A DNA stretch of 64,000 nucleotides from JBDHWG01 sp046328525 (lineage in GTDB: Bacteria; Chloroflexota; Anaerolineae; Epilineales; JAHCIE01), in the NCBI GenBank assembly GCA_046328525.1, contig JAXLWK010000006.1, positions 248,001-312,000 of the forward strand. Direction: 5' to 3'. The position numbers and the translations under genes are program-made. The notes under the pieces are model-generated. The model did not search any database. It worked only from the letters and a program-made list of their open reading frames with translations, and was not told the origin of the DNA. Each line of letters starts with the position of its first letter. The stretch's first letter is position 1. Positions 1 through 10,014 of this stretch are shown here, piece by piece.

Positions 1-75
1 TGAGCAGCGAAGCGAGGGGTCTGGACTGCGATCGAATGCGGCCCAGATGCTTCGCCTTCGGCTCAGCATGACAGC
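1..75. repeat. Dispersed palindromic repeat, family A (copy 1)
   Basis: The block ending in 'cggcccagatgcttcgcc...ctcagcatgacag' recurs almost unchanged at 14984-15064, and its 'agcgaggggtctggactgcg' part recurs near 31460. The copies lie outside genes and contain short inverted arms. It looks like a non-coding dispersed element; no transposase is nearby. It is cut by the window edge. Confidence 0.7.
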
Positions 76-150
76 GCGGCCTGAGGTTTCTGAGCAGCCC
101 CGCGGCCGCCTACGGCGCATCCTCACGGATGAAAGTCGCGGCAGCGTCGC

Positions 151-254
151 CTAGCACTCAAGTGCCAGGCTAAATGGACAAAGCCCACTGAAGTGGGCTG
201 CCGAGCCTGCTTGAGCAGGCTTCGCCGTATCAGCCCCAGACTTGAGTCTGGGGC
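151..254. repeat. Cluster of short perfect hairpins
   Basis: Three perfect palindromes lie in tandem: 182-199 (arms of 8 nt, agcccact/agtgggct), 204-221 (arms of 8 nt, agcctgct/agcaggct) and 233-254 (arms of 10 nt, gccccagact/agtctggggc). Each has a 2-nt centre. A weaker one sits at 151-170. The regular spacing and shared design mark a compound repeat element, not a single terminator. Confidence 0.75.
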
Positions 255-305
255 GTCGCCTGGCGACAACAAGCTGGCAGGCAACTGTCATAGCGGGGGC
301 CAGGC

Positions 306-338
306 GGCACGGAAGGCGAGTATCTCGCCTTCCGTGCC
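306..338. repeat. Perfect 15-bp inverted repeat
   Basis: Arms 306-320 and 324-338 are perfectly complementary around a 3-nt loop (tat). No T-run follows on the plus strand, so a repeat or RNA hairpin is more likely than a strong intrinsic terminator. A TATACT box at 398-403 lies downstream and could be the -10 of the next gene, but its -35 (ttaagg, 375-380) is poor. Confidence 0.7.
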
Positions 339-557
339 TGTTTGTATCTATCGCACTCACGTGGGAATGAGTTATTAAGGTCCGCCAAACAGTCCCCTAT
401 ACTATACCGCGCAAGCTCCCCCCGTTCCGTAAAGGTTTGAACACCCGACTGCGCAGAATTCACCATCTGCAATTTGCCTTTGCCCGTATCGCCGGGGCAT
501 CCGGCGCGTTACTCTCTTACGGAGTGTAAGACTGCCGGAAAGAGGTGTTCCAACCCG

Positions 558-3500
558 ATGCCCACACGAGTGAGCCTGTGGTGTAGCCGCTTCATCGAGG
601 CTGGCTGGGTGGCCGTTCTGCTGGTCACCCCGTTGTTCTTCCAGACGGCGACGGTTCGCGTCTTCGAACCCGATAAAATGATGCTCGTCCGCACCATTGC
701 CCTGGTGATGGGCGCGGCCTGGATTGTGCGCGTCATCGATTCGCGCCTGCGTCCGCCGGCCGGCGAGCCGGGGCGCATGCCGCGCGCCTTGCTGTGGCCC
801 ATCCTCCTGCTCGTGGCGGCCTATGTGCTCGCCACGCTCGTGTCTGTCACGCCGTGGGCCAGCCTCTTCGGCTCCTATCAGCGCGGCCAGGGCCTGTATT
901 CATTCCTGGCGCTGGTCGTCATCTTCGTCCTGATCCTGAACGACTTGCGGCGGCGGGACCAGGTCGAGCGCCTTGTCACCGCCGTTGTCCTGACGAGCAT
1001 TCCGGCCGCCTTGTTCGCCGTCATGCAGGGCCTGGGCATCCAGCCCGGCGTGTGGCGCGGCCTCTACGGCGGGCGCGTCTTCGGTACGCTCGGCAACCCG
1101 ATTTTCCTGGCCGGCTACCTGCTCATGGTCATCCCCGTGACGGTGGCGCGTCTGCTGATGCCCGCGACCCCGTCGGAAGGCGAGGAACAGGCGGGGGAGG
1201 GCGTGGTCGTTGTCGCGCCACTGGTGCGCCAGGTCGTGTACGGCATCGCCCTGGTGCTGCAACTGGCGGCGTTCGCCCTGGCCTACAGCCGCGGGCCGCT
1301 GCTCGGCCTGGCGGTCGGGCTGGTGTTCTTTGCCCTGACGCTTGTCGCGGTGCGTGGGCGGCGACAGCTGGTCGCCGGTATCAGCGTCGCCGCGCTCGTC
1401 GCCGCCGTTCTGCTGGGGACACTCAACCTGCCGCCGGTGCAGGCCGCGTTCGCCGGCGCGCCCGCGCCCCTGGCGCGTCTCACGACGCTCATGGACGTGA
1501 GCCAGGGCAGTACGGGCGCTGTGCGCCTCCTGCTGTGGGAAGGCGCGGCGCGGGCGGCGGGCAGCCAGGCCGCGCGCATCCCCATCGGCTTTGGGCCGGA
1601 AACCGAGATCATCACCCTGGGCGCGAACGTCTCGCCGGCCATCCACTACCAGGAAAGCCGCGATCTCCTGCCGGACCGCTCCCACAACGAGAGCTTCGAC
1701 AGGCTGATCGAGACAGGCGCGCTGGGCCTGGTGGCCTACCTGTGGCTCGTCGCGTCCGCCATCTACCTGGTCTTCCGCCGCCTGGGCCTGGCCGCGCCCG
1801 GCCCGGACACCATTCTGTACGGCGTGGTCGTGCTGCTTGGCACGGCGGGAGCGGCCTTGCTGCCCGTCGTCCTCGGCCTGCCCCTCTACCTCGGCTTCGG
1901 CTCCGCCCTGGGACTGCTGGTCGGCGTGTGGATTTTCCTGCTCATCCAGTCATTCAGTAACCGTAGCGGCGCCTCGGTGAGCCGCGAGGGCCAGTGGCTG
2001 CTGGCAGCGCTGCTGGCGGCGCTTGTCGGGCACCTGGTGGACATCAGCCTCGGCCCGGCTAACCCCGTCAACCGCGTCATGTTCTGGGCCTTTCTCGCCC
2101 TCATCGGCGCCCTCGCCGCCCGCCCGAGGCTCGTCGGCGCCGTGGACGCCGCGCCCGCGCCCGCGCCGCCCCCAACCGTGAAAGCCGCGGCCAGGCCGTC
2201 TTCGGGCGGGCAGTCGGCGCCGACGCCCGCCGGGAAGTCTACTCTTGCGCCTAAAGCGCCCCGGCCGCTGCCGCCGCCCCTGTTCCTGCCAACATCGGCC
2301 GCGGCCTACGGCGTCATGGCCGCCATCGTCATGGGGGTGCTGACCTACGCCTTCGTCCCGCTCGACGGGTTCCGCGTCGAGGCGAATGGGTTTGCCGTCG
2401 CCTGGTTCATGCTCTTGAGCATCGCCCTGGGTAGCGCCCTGCTCTGGTTCGAGACGCGCACCGAGGCGACGCGGGCCGGGCGCGTGCCACGCGCCTTCTG
2501 GGCCATCCCGGTCGGCGCGATTGTCGGGCTGGTCGTCGTGCTGGCGGCGCGAACGGGCATCTACCTCGCCAACGGCGACTCCGTGCTGCTGCTCTACCTG
2601 TTCCTGGCGCTGCTGCTGGCCGCGCTGGCCTTGCTGGCGACGTGGCTGCCCAAGCCGCCCGGCCCGGTCGGCCAGATAAACTCCACCGCGCTGCTCCTGT
2701 ACGCCGCCCTGGCGCTCGTCGTTCTCGCCGTGATCGTCTTCGGCAACGTCCTGCCCATCCAGGCGGACATGTACATGGCGAGCGCCGACGCCTACGCGCG
2801 CAGCGGCGATATCGGCTCGGCCCTGATCCTGGGCCAGAACGCGATGACGCTCCAGAACCGCGAGCCGGAGTACGTGCGAAAGATGGTCGAGTACGTGGCG
2901 GCGGCGTCGGGGGCTGTCACGAGTCCGGCGGACCGCGACGCGGGGTTTGACAAGGCCGTGCAGCTCGCGGAGTACGCCGCGTCGCTCACGCCGGCCGACG
3001 GCAACGCCCGCTTTAACGTCGGCCACGCCTATCTGCTGTGGGCGCAGGCGACGGCCGACCAGACGCGGCGCAACAACCTGCTGGCGCGCGCCGCCCAGAA
3101 CTACCAGCGGGCGACGCAGATCAACCCGAACGCTCCCGACTACTACGTCGAGTGGGCGCTGGCCTCGCAGCTCGCCGGCCAGTCCGACGATGTGGTGAAG
3201 GCGGCGCTGAACCAGGCGCTCCAGCTCGACCCGCGCAACCCGGACGCCTACTTCGGCCTGGGCCGCATGTACCAGGCGCGCAACGAGCTGGACAACGCCG
3301 AGCAGGCGTACCTCAAGGGCCTGGCCGCGGACCCGAACTCAGCCCGCGTGGCCCCGGCCTACGCCGCGTTAGGCGAGATCTACGTCAAGAGCAACAAGCT
3401 AGACCAGGCGCTCCAGGCCAGCAAGCAGGCCGCCGACCTGGCGCCGACCAGCTGGGTCAACCGGCTCAACCTGGCGCTGGTGTACCAGCGGGTTGGGCGC

Positions 3501-3617
3501 GGTTCCGAGGCCCTGACTGAGGCGCAGACGGCGTACAACCTCGCGCCGCCCGACGCCAAGCAGCGGGTTGTGGACATTATCTCCCAGATTCAGCAGCCCA
3601 AGCCCAGTACGCCGTAA
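558..3617 (+). CDS. O-antigen ligase/Wzy_C-family membrane protein with C-terminal TPR domain
   Basis: Membrane protein of about 1019 residues. Many hydrophobic segments fill residues 10-480. A periplasmic-loop Wzy_C signature (DRSHNESFDRL, about residues 374-384) is followed by more helices, a Pro/Ala-rich linker (about 530-570), another membrane block, and TPR-like repeats from about 737 to the end. Family members polymerise or transfer glycan chains at the outer face of the membrane: O-antigen ligases, Wzy polymerases and protein O-oligosaccharyltransferases share this fold. Start chosen at the ATG preceded by aaagaggtg; an in-frame TTG lies at 474. It precedes genes for Thr/Pro-rich secreted proteins, which suggests, by inference only, a role in glycosylating them. 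Confidence 0.8.
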   Translation: MPTRVSLWCSRFIEAGWVAVLLVTPLFFQTATVRVFEPDKMMLVRTIALVMGAAWIVRVIDSRLRPPAGEPGRMPRALLWPILLLVAAYVLATLVSVTPWASLFGSYQRGQGLYSFLALVVIFVLILNDLRRRDQVERLVTAVVLTSIPAALFAVMQGLGIQPGVWRGLYGGRVFGTLGNPIFLAGYLLMVIPVTVARLLMPATPSEGEEQAGEGVVVVAPLVRQVVYGIALVLQLAAFALAYSRGPLLGLAVGLVFFALTLVAVRGRRQLVAGISVAALVAAVLLGTLNLPPVQAAFAGAPAPLARLTTLMDVSQGSTGAVRLLLWEGAARAAGSQAARIPIGFGPETEIITLGANVSPAIHYQESRDLLPDRSHNESFDRLIETGALGLVAYLWLVASAIYLVFRRLGLAAPGPDTILYGVVVLLGTAGAALLPVVLGLPLYLGFGSALGLLVGVWIFLLIQSFSNRSGASVSREGQWLLAALLAALVGHLVDISLGPANPVNRVMFWAFLALIGALAARPRLVGAVDAAPAPAPPPTVKAAARPSSGGQSAPTPAGKSTLAPKAPRPLPPPLFLPTSAAAYGVMAAIVMGVLTYAFVPLDGFRVEANGFAVAWFMLLSIALGSALLWFETRTEATRAGRVPRAFWAIPVGAIVGLVVVLAARTGIYLANGDSVLLLYLFLALLLAALALLATWLPKPPGPVGQINSTALLLYAALALVVLAVIVFGNVLPIQADMYMASADAYARSGDIGSALILGQNAMTLQNREPEYVRKMVEYVAAASGAVTSPADRDAGFDKAVQLAEYAASLTPADGNARFNVGHAYLLWAQATADQTRRNNLLARAAQNYQRATQINPNAPDYYVEWALASQLAGQSDDVVKAALNQALQLDPRNPDAYFGLGRMYQARNELDNAEQAYLKGLAADPNSARVAPAYAALGEIYVKSNKLDQALQASKQAADLAPTSWVNRLNLALVYQRVGRGSEALTEAQTAYNLAPPDAKQRVVDIISQIQQPKPSTP

Positions 3618-3705
3618 CCGATAGCCCCGCTTGGCGTCATACATCACGGTCATATGCGGTGGCGTGGGATTTCCCCCATCAACCCCCGCCCGGCTACGCT
3701 CGACA

Positions 3706-3742
3706 CCCCCTTCCTCCCTCACCCGTGGGGCGAGGAAGGGGG
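3706..3742. repeat. GC-rich hairpin repeat (family H-like)
   Basis: Perfect 11-nt arms (cccccttcctc, 3706-3716; gaggaaggggg, 3732-3742) lie in the 208-nt gap between two genes. It resembles the 'ccctcacccc...gggagaggggg' repeats found elsewhere in the window, including inside a coding region at 43306-43409. It may reduce read-through from the upstream gene. Confidence 0.6.
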
Positions 3743-3825
3743 CATGGGGGGATAGAGGCGGGGCCTCAGCCCGCCTCCCATCGGCATTGTCGCAGACATA
3801 CTCCACCGTGAGATGAAGGTTTGCC

Positions 3826-6633
3826 GTGAAGAAGTACATCACCATAATCTGGGCCGTCGCTCTTGCCGCCTGCGCGGTGGCGATCCTGACGTTCGGCGAC
3901 GCCGTAAACGCAGCGTTCAACCCGAACGACGTCACTCCGCCGACGGCCACCGCCGTCAATCCCCCCATCGCGGCGACGGGCGGGCCGACGCCGACGCTGG
4001 ACTCGCATCAATCGGCCGGCCCCTTCATCTGGGTGAGCGCGCAGCCGCTGGGCGCAGCGCAGAGCCAGTTCCCCGAAGGCACGACCCGCATCTACGTCAA
4101 CATCTGGTTCAACGGCGATGCGGGCTTTCGCATCGAGACGTTCAACGACTTTGGCGCGCCCCAGGCGCCGCGCCTGGAAGGCTCGTACCAGGCGGCGTGG
4201 GGCATCATCTCGCTGCCGTGGGAGCCGGCGACAGGCTCCCTGCCGGCGGTCGCCGGGCCATACCACACGCGGCTGTCGTATCAGCTCGCGCCACCCAACG
4301 GCTCGTGGACGCGCTACGGCGACGCGGAGTGGGACATCGGCGCGAACATCAAGTTCAACGACACGACTTACTACGGCTACGGCCCCAACTCGCCGGCGCG
4401 CGTCGAAGTGTACGACAAGTCCGCCAACCTGAACATCAACGGCGCGGACACGGTGACGGTCCACGTCTGGTCCGAGAATGGCACGCCCAAAGGCATAGAC
4501 ATTCGGCTCAAGGAGACGGGCTTCAACACCGGCCGCTTCGACACCGGCTTCACGGGCTTCCCCGACCTGACCTTCTGCGATCAGCCGGACTGTTCCAACG
4601 GAACGACGGCGACGCTCTACGTCGGCGCGAACGGCGACACCATCCACGCCTCATATGCCGCGCTGGGCCTGGAGACGTCGGCGTTGTGGCGGCCGGGCAG
4701 CAACCCCGGCACGCCCGGCGCGACAGTCCCCGCCGGCACGTCTACGCCGACACCGACTCCAACCGCGACCTTCCCCGTCGGCGCGCAGACGGCGACGGCC
4801 ACGCCCGCCCCGGACAAGATCGGCTACGTCACCGGGCCGAAGAACGGGACGGCACAGCTTGGCTCGAACGGCATCCCGATGTTCGTCGGATACCGCGAGT
4901 CCGACGCGCCGGTGTTCCTCGGCATCATGCAGTTCTCGCCGACGCTGCCGGCCGGCGCGCGCCTCGTCAACGCTGACCTGACGCTGACCGGCTCGTTCCC
5001 CGATCTGCTGGACTCCTCGCCGGGCGGCAGTTGGAAAGTCGAGCTGGTGGACTACGGGAGCCACACTGTCGGCGCGACCATGGCGTTCAGCGACGTGTTC
5101 ACGGCCAATACCCTCTCGACCCTCTCCCCGTCGCTTCGCTCCTCCGACCTCGCGGCCGGCCAGCCGAACAAGCTGTTCTTCAGCGCGGACGCCGTCAATG
5201 CGGTTGGCGCCCAGATCGCCAGCCAGGGCCGCGTCGTGTTCCGCGTCAGCGGCCCGCTGACGTGGTCGTTTGGCAGCAATGTCTTTGGCTGGAGCACCGG
5301 CACCCAAACGGGGCCGTCCAGCGCTTACCCGGCGCCGGTGCTGAAGCTGAACTACGTCATCGGCGCGCCGGCGACCGCGACGCCGAGCGTCACGGCCACC
5401 GCCGCCGCCAGCCGCTCGCCTACGCCGACGGCCACAGCCACGGCCACGGCCACGGCCACGACACCCAGCGGAACACCCCAGGTGCTGGCGCAGGGCGTCG
5501 TCCAGAACTGCGCCGGGCAGCCGGTGGACAATGCCCAGGTGACACTCGAGGGCGTCTCGCCGCCGCGCTCGAACACGACCGGCGGCAACGGGCTGTACAG
5601 CATCGGGCCGATCTACGCGCCCTTCACCGAGGGTGACTACACGATCAGCGTGACCGCGACGAACTACGCGACGCGCAGCCAGCTCGTCCATTTGCTGCTG
5701 CGGCCGGCGCCCTTCGTCGTTGATTTCAAGGATACGACGTGCCTCGTGTCCACGGCGCCCACCTCAACGCCGACCGCCACCCTCGCCGCGTCGGCGACCG
5801 CTTCGCCATCCGTCACAGTGACGCCGACGGTGAGCCGCACGCCGACGCTCACGCCAACGCCGACGCTCACGCCAACGCCGACGCTCACACCGACACCGAC
5901 GTTCACAGCGACGCCGACGCCCACGCTCACGCTGACGCCGACCGACACCTCGACCCCCAGCCCCACGCCGACCAGTCTGTCGCCGGAGGTGCGCTTCGAC
6001 AAGCCGTACTACGTGGGTTTGGGGGACGTAGCCCGCATCTCGATCTACGACCCGACCGTGAGCGGGACGAGCGTCGTATACGCGAAGGCGACGACCGTCG
6101 GCCCGTGGGGCGGCGCGGCCATTCTGACGTTGTACCAGGACCCCAACACGCCGAGTCTCTTCGTCGCCAATGAGGAGCTGGCGTTCTGCTGGGAATCGTG
6201 CAATCAGAGCGGCAACGATCCGTCGCCGCGTGTGCGCGTCTACCCACCGTTTACGACCATCAACGTACAGTACCCGTCCGTCAACCCGCGCTACACGGGC
6301 GTGTCCATCTGGTACGAGGTCGCGCCGGCGGACACGCCGACGCCGACCGCGACCATCACGCCGACCTCCACCGCGACGGACACGCCCACCACGACGGCCA
6401 CGCCCACCGCCACGCCGTCGCTTACGCCCACGGCCACGTCGAGTGCGACCGCCACCGTGACCGCCACCTCGACCCTGGGGCCGACCGTGACGGCCACGCG
6501 AACGGCGGCGGCGACGGCGACCGCGACGGCGACGCCCACGACGACCGCCACGCGCACGGCGACGGCGACTCCGACACCGCCGCCGGCGTTCAGGCTATAT
6601 CTGCCGCTGCTGTTCGCGGGGTCGCGCGGCTGA
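3826..6633 (+). CDS. Secreted multidomain protein with Thr-Pro linkers and YLP C-terminus
   Basis: 935 residues with an N-terminal signal or anchor helix (about 5-28). Domains in order: a beta module starting IWVS and ending AEWDIG (67-172) that is shared with neighbouring genes; an ETG/DGD repeat (about 190-278) containing DTVTV, KETGFNTG and NGDTI; a DNRLRE-like beta-sandwich (about 330-510); a carboxypeptidase-regulatory-like domain (about 548-635); a second Cys-containing repeat (about 722-835). Thr-Pro linkers separate the later domains, and the protein ends FRLYLPLLFAGSRG. GTG start with aaggt upstream. It is predicted to sit at the cell surface; no enzymatic motif is seen. The linkers could be O-glycosylated, which is inference. 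Confidence 0.8.
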   Translation: MKKYITIIWAVALAACAVAILTFGDAVNAAFNPNDVTPPTATAVNPPIAATGGPTPTLDSHQSAGPFIWVSAQPLGAAQSQFPEGTTRIYVNIWFNGDAGFRIETFNDFGAPQAPRLEGSYQAAWGIISLPWEPATGSLPAVAGPYHTRLSYQLAPPNGSWTRYGDAEWDIGANIKFNDTTYYGYGPNSPARVEVYDKSANLNINGADTVTVHVWSENGTPKGIDIRLKETGFNTGRFDTGFTGFPDLTFCDQPDCSNGTTATLYVGANGDTIHASYAALGLETSALWRPGSNPGTPGATVPAGTSTPTPTPTATFPVGAQTATATPAPDKIGYVTGPKNGTAQLGSNGIPMFVGYRESDAPVFLGIMQFSPTLPAGARLVNADLTLTGSFPDLLDSSPGGSWKVELVDYGSHTVGATMAFSDVFTANTLSTLSPSLRSSDLAAGQPNKLFFSADAVNAVGAQIASQGRVVFRVSGPLTWSFGSNVFGWSTGTQTGPSSAYPAPVLKLNYVIGAPATATPSVTATAAASRSPTPTATATATATATTPSGTPQVLAQGVVQNCAGQPVDNAQVTLEGVSPPRSNTTGGNGLYSIGPIYAPFTEGDYTISVTATNYATRSQLVHLLLRPAPFVVDFKDTTCLVSTAPTSTPTATLAASATASPSVTVTPTVSRTPTLTPTPTLTPTPTLTPTPTFTATPTPTLTLTPTDTSTPSPTPTSLSPEVRFDKPYYVGLGDVARISIYDPTVSGTSVVYAKATTVGPWGGAAILTLYQDPNTPSLFVANEELAFCWESCNQSGNDPSPRVRVYPPFTTINVQYPSVNPRYTGVSIWYEVAPADTPTPTATITPTSTATDTPTTTATPTATPSLTPTATSSATATVTATSTLGPTVTATRTAAATATATATPTTTATRTATATPTPPPAFRLYLPLLFAGSRG

Positions 6634-6672
6634 CGCGGGCAGACTCCGTCCAAGTTCTAGAAGGTGACCGCT

Positions 6673-9600
6673 ATGCTCCGCCGCTTAATTGCGCTGGTTG
6701 TAACCCTGGCCTGTCTGGCCGCCGTCATCACCGTGCCGCCGCATCCTCTGGCCGCCGCCCCGCCGCCCCAGGGGATGCCGACGCTGCCCGGGGGCGGGGG
6801 GACGCTGCCGCCGCCTGGCGCGACCGCTACGACCGGCCCGACTGCGACCGCCACGACGACCGCGACGGCTACCCTGACCGTGACCCCGTCGGTCACGCCG
6901 ACGGCGACGGCCACAAGCACGCCGCCCGTGACAGCGACGCCCAGTCCAACGATCCAGCCCGTGGACTGCCCCTACCCCGTGCCCGGCACGCCGAGCGAGA
7001 TGGCCCGCGTCTGGATGAGCCAGGAGCGCGGCGGGCCGCCGCAGCACGATTTTCCGCCCGAGTACCAGAACAAGAAGCTGTGGGTCAACCTGTGCCAGAA
7101 CACGCTGCCCGGCAGCGCGCCGCCGTACCCGTACCAGGTTGAGATCCGCGACTTCTACAACTTCGAGCAGCCGGTCGGCGGCGGCGCGGCCGGCCAGCAC
7201 CCTGGCGTGGGCATCACGTCGTTCCAGGTGGATGTCTCGAAATTCAACGGGGACGCGAGCCAGCCGTATCGGACGCGCCTGCGCCTCCCGACCATCTTCC
7301 CCGGCGTCGTGGGCGAGTGGGAGTGGACGGTGGGAACCGTCGTCCTGTTTGACCGCAACCGCTACGAGGGGGTGAGCGATCCGGCGACGCTGACCGTCGT
7401 GGATCCATTCCTGCGCGACGCGGGTGTGCCGAGCGTGGCGGTGCAGGTGACCAGCTCGAAGGACGGAGTCGCCATCGCCACACAGTGGGTGCAACTGACG
7501 CGCACGTCACCCCGCAGCCCCTACTTCACCGCGACGGTACCCTTCCGCACCGCCCAAGACCCGCCCTCGAACAGCCTCCTGGTATCCGACGGCGCAGCGC
7601 TCACCGCCGCTTACACGCGCCCGGAAGACCCGGGGCCGATCATGACCCTGCCGGCGACGGCCGCCTCGACGTGGGCGCAGCCGCCGACGCCGACGCCGAC
7701 CTCGACCGCGACGGCGTCGCTGACGCCGACCCAGACACCGACGCGAACGGCCACGCCGACGCTGACGCTCACCCTCGCGCCCAACGTCACCCCGGCGACC
7801 TCGACGCCAACGCTCACGCCAACAATCACCCAGACGCCGGGGCCGGGCAGCCCAAGCCAGACGCCGGCGCCGACGTGGACGCCGCAGGCCGGCGCGACGG
7901 TCATCTACGCCAACAGCACCGACGTTGGCTACGTCAGCGCGCTCTCGAACCAGATACCGGGGGACCTGTGGACGGGCGTGTGGGCCACAGGGGCGAATAT
8001 CCATCACGGCCTCGTCCAGTTCAGCCTCGCCGGCCTGCCCGCCGGCGCCGTCGTGACGGACGCCTCGGTGTCTCTGTCCGGCCGCATTGACTACACCTCC
8101 GACGTGACGGCGACGTGGCAGCTTGGGCTGCTGGCGCCGAAGCCAGGGCAGCCCTTTGACGACCCCGTTCCGCTCTCCGCGGCGACCTTCGGCGACATCC
8201 ACGCCGCCGCCGTCATGCTCTCGCCGACGACGCTCCAGACCAGTGACTTGAACGTCGGGGCGGCCAACACCTTTGTCCTGGACGCGGCTCAGCGCGCTGA
8301 GATCGTCCGGCGGCGCGGGGCGTCGGGGCGCGTCACGTTCAGGCTCGACGGTCCCCAGGGTAACACCAACATCGTTTTCGCCTGGTGCGGTCTGCTCGCC
8401 ACGCCGACGTGCGGCAACGCCCAGCGGCCTGTACTGCGCCTGTCATACGCCATACCGGCGGCGACCTTCACGCCGACTCTGACCCCGACGCCAACGAGCA
8501 CCCAAACGGCGACGGCTACGCCGACGCGCACGCCGACGCCGACGAGCAGCGCGACGGTCACGCCAACCGCCACGCGCACGGCGACGCCGGGTAACACCCC
8601 GACCCGAACGCCGACGCCGACCCAGACCGCGACACTGACGCCCGGCCCGAGCGCGTCCCCGTCGGCGACGGCCACTAGCACAGGCACCGGGACGCCGACG
8701 AGCACGCCCACGGCGACGCCGACGCCCGGCATCGCCTTCCCCGGCCACGAGCCGGACGGGGTGTTCTACACCGAGGCAGACTATCTGACGGTCGAGCTGT
8801 TCGTCACGTCGTCCTCCGCCAGCATGGTGGCCGTGCGCAGCGACAGCACGCCGCTGGGAACAAGCCCGCTGTTCGTGCCGGTGACCGCCATCAGTCCGAC
8901 ACACCTCGTCATGACGCCGGCGGTGCGCTTCTGCACGGCCTGCGCGGGCAACGACGTCGGGAACTATGTCCTCAAGGTGAAGGACGGCGATCGGATTATC
9001 GTGCAGTACCAGGACCTGATACGCATTGCCACCTGGCGCGCCCAGGCTCCGGCTGCCACGGCGACGCCCACCGCGACATGGACCCCAACCGCGACGGCGA
9101 CGCCCACGGCGACGGCTACCGTGCCGGCCACGGCCACGGCCACAGCCACGGCGACGGCCACGGCCACGGCGACGGCCACGGCCACCACCCCGCCGACGCT
9201 GACCCCGACACCCACCCTGACGCCGACGCCGACCGTGGACCTCTACTTTGACCGCAACGGCGGCACGTATGTCGGCACGGCCGGCTCGGCGACGCTGTAC
9301 CTGTTCGACGTCGAGCTGCCGGTGCACTATGACCAGTATCCAACCGTCCGGGCGCTCATCTCCAGCACGACCAGCCCCTACGCCTTCCAGGTGGACCTCC
9401 GGCCCGTCGTGCCCGGCTCGGCCGTCTACAACACCCTGGCGTCCGGCCAGAACATCCGCTTCTGCACCGACTGCGCCGCCAGCGACCCGGCGACGAAGAC
9501 GCTCAAGGTCAGCGATGGCGATACGGTCGAGGCTGAGTACCTGGACGTGCTGCGAAACGGCGCCCAGCACCTGGCCCGGGCGACCTGGCGCATCAACGCC

Positions 9601-9948
9601 CCAACCACCACACCGACCCCGACCGCCAGTGGCACGGCGACGCCGAGCGCGACGCTCCCCGCGAGCCTCACGCCGACGGCGACGCCGAGCGCGACGCTGA
9701 CGCCCACCGGCTCGGCGACTGTGGCGGTGACGACCACGCCGACGGCGACAGCGACAAGGACGGCCATGCCGACAGCGACGGCGACGGGGCTAGTCGGTAC
9801 GGCCACGCCGACGGCAACCGCGACACCCACGGCGACAGGGACGCCGGCGACGGCGACGCCGACACCCACGCCGACGCCGACGACGTGCTGCGGGCCGACG
9901 CACCGTGTCTACCTCCCGCTGCTGGCCGTCGGCTGGGCGAGCGAGTAA
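6673..9948 (+). CDS. Secreted multidomain protein, paralogous to the preceding gene
   Basis: About 1091 residues from the ATG, which has aaggtg 7 nt upstream; an in-frame GTG lies 9 nt earlier. Signal peptide, Thr-Pro linker, then the shared module (starts RVWMS near residue 113, ends GEWEWTVG), an ETG/DGD-like repeat, a DNRLRE-like domain ('RVTFRLDGP' with 'FAW'), and two copies of a repeat carrying a C-x2-C motif (FCTACAGND and FCTDCAASD) followed by LKV-x-DGD. Long Thr-Pro-Ala linkers separate these. The C-terminus HRVYLPLLAVG matches the YLP ending of the previous gene. Only 39 nt separate the two genes, so co-transcription is likely. No catalytic motif is visible. Confidence 0.8.
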   Translation: MLRRLIALVVTLACLAAVITVPPHPLAAAPPPQGMPTLPGGGGTLPPPGATATTGPTATATTTATATLTVTPSVTPTATATSTPPVTATPSPTIQPVDCPYPVPGTPSEMARVWMSQERGGPPQHDFPPEYQNKKLWVNLCQNTLPGSAPPYPYQVEIRDFYNFEQPVGGGAAGQHPGVGITSFQVDVSKFNGDASQPYRTRLRLPTIFPGVVGEWEWTVGTVVLFDRNRYEGVSDPATLTVVDPFLRDAGVPSVAVQVTSSKDGVAIATQWVQLTRTSPRSPYFTATVPFRTAQDPPSNSLLVSDGAALTAAYTRPEDPGPIMTLPATAASTWAQPPTPTPTSTATASLTPTQTPTRTATPTLTLTLAPNVTPATSTPTLTPTITQTPGPGSPSQTPAPTWTPQAGATVIYANSTDVGYVSALSNQIPGDLWTGVWATGANIHHGLVQFSLAGLPAGAVVTDASVSLSGRIDYTSDVTATWQLGLLAPKPGQPFDDPVPLSAATFGDIHAAAVMLSPTTLQTSDLNVGAANTFVLDAAQRAEIVRRRGASGRVTFRLDGPQGNTNIVFAWCGLLATPTCGNAQRPVLRLSYAIPAATFTPTLTPTPTSTQTATATPTRTPTPTSSATVTPTATRTATPGNTPTRTPTPTQTATLTPGPSASPSATATSTGTGTPTSTPTATPTPGIAFPGHEPDGVFYTEADYLTVELFVTSSSASMVAVRSDSTPLGTSPLFVPVTAISPTHLVMTPAVRFCTACAGNDVGNYVLKVKDGDRIIVQYQDLIRIATWRAQAPAATATPTATWTPTATATPTATATVPATATATATATATATATATATTPPTLTPTPTLTPTPTVDLYFDRNGGTYVGTAGSATLYLFDVELPVHYDQYPTVRALISSTTSPYAFQVDLRPVVPGSAVYNTLASGQNIRFCTDCAASDPATKTLKVSDGDTVEAEYLDVLRNGAQHLARATWRINAPTTTPTPTASGTATPSATLPASLTPTATPSATLTPTGSATVAVTTTPTATATRTAMPTATATGLVGTATPTATATPTATGTPATATPTPTPTPTTCCGPTHRVYLPLLAVGWASE

Positions 9949-9982
9949 CGCGCGTTAGGAGTCAGCTAGACAGAAGGGGGCC

Positions 9983-10014
9983 GAGTAGAGACGCGCCACG
10001 GCGCGTCTCTACTC
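9983..10014. repeat. Palindromic repeat, family D (gtagagacgcgcc-type)
   Basis: Perfect 15-nt arms (9983-9997 and 10000-10014) with a 2-nt loop. The same sequence occurs at 43681-43729, where it enters coding sequence. It lies 35 nt past a stop codon and could also act as a transcript-end hairpin. Confidence 0.8.

Noticed and set aside
8443..9570. Long minus-strand open frame opposite the Thr-Pro linkers
   Set aside because: It mirrors the repeat codons of the plus-strand gene, is Arg/Gly-rich and has no domain. The same holds for similar frames at 900-1685, 1950-3026 and 4651-5691.
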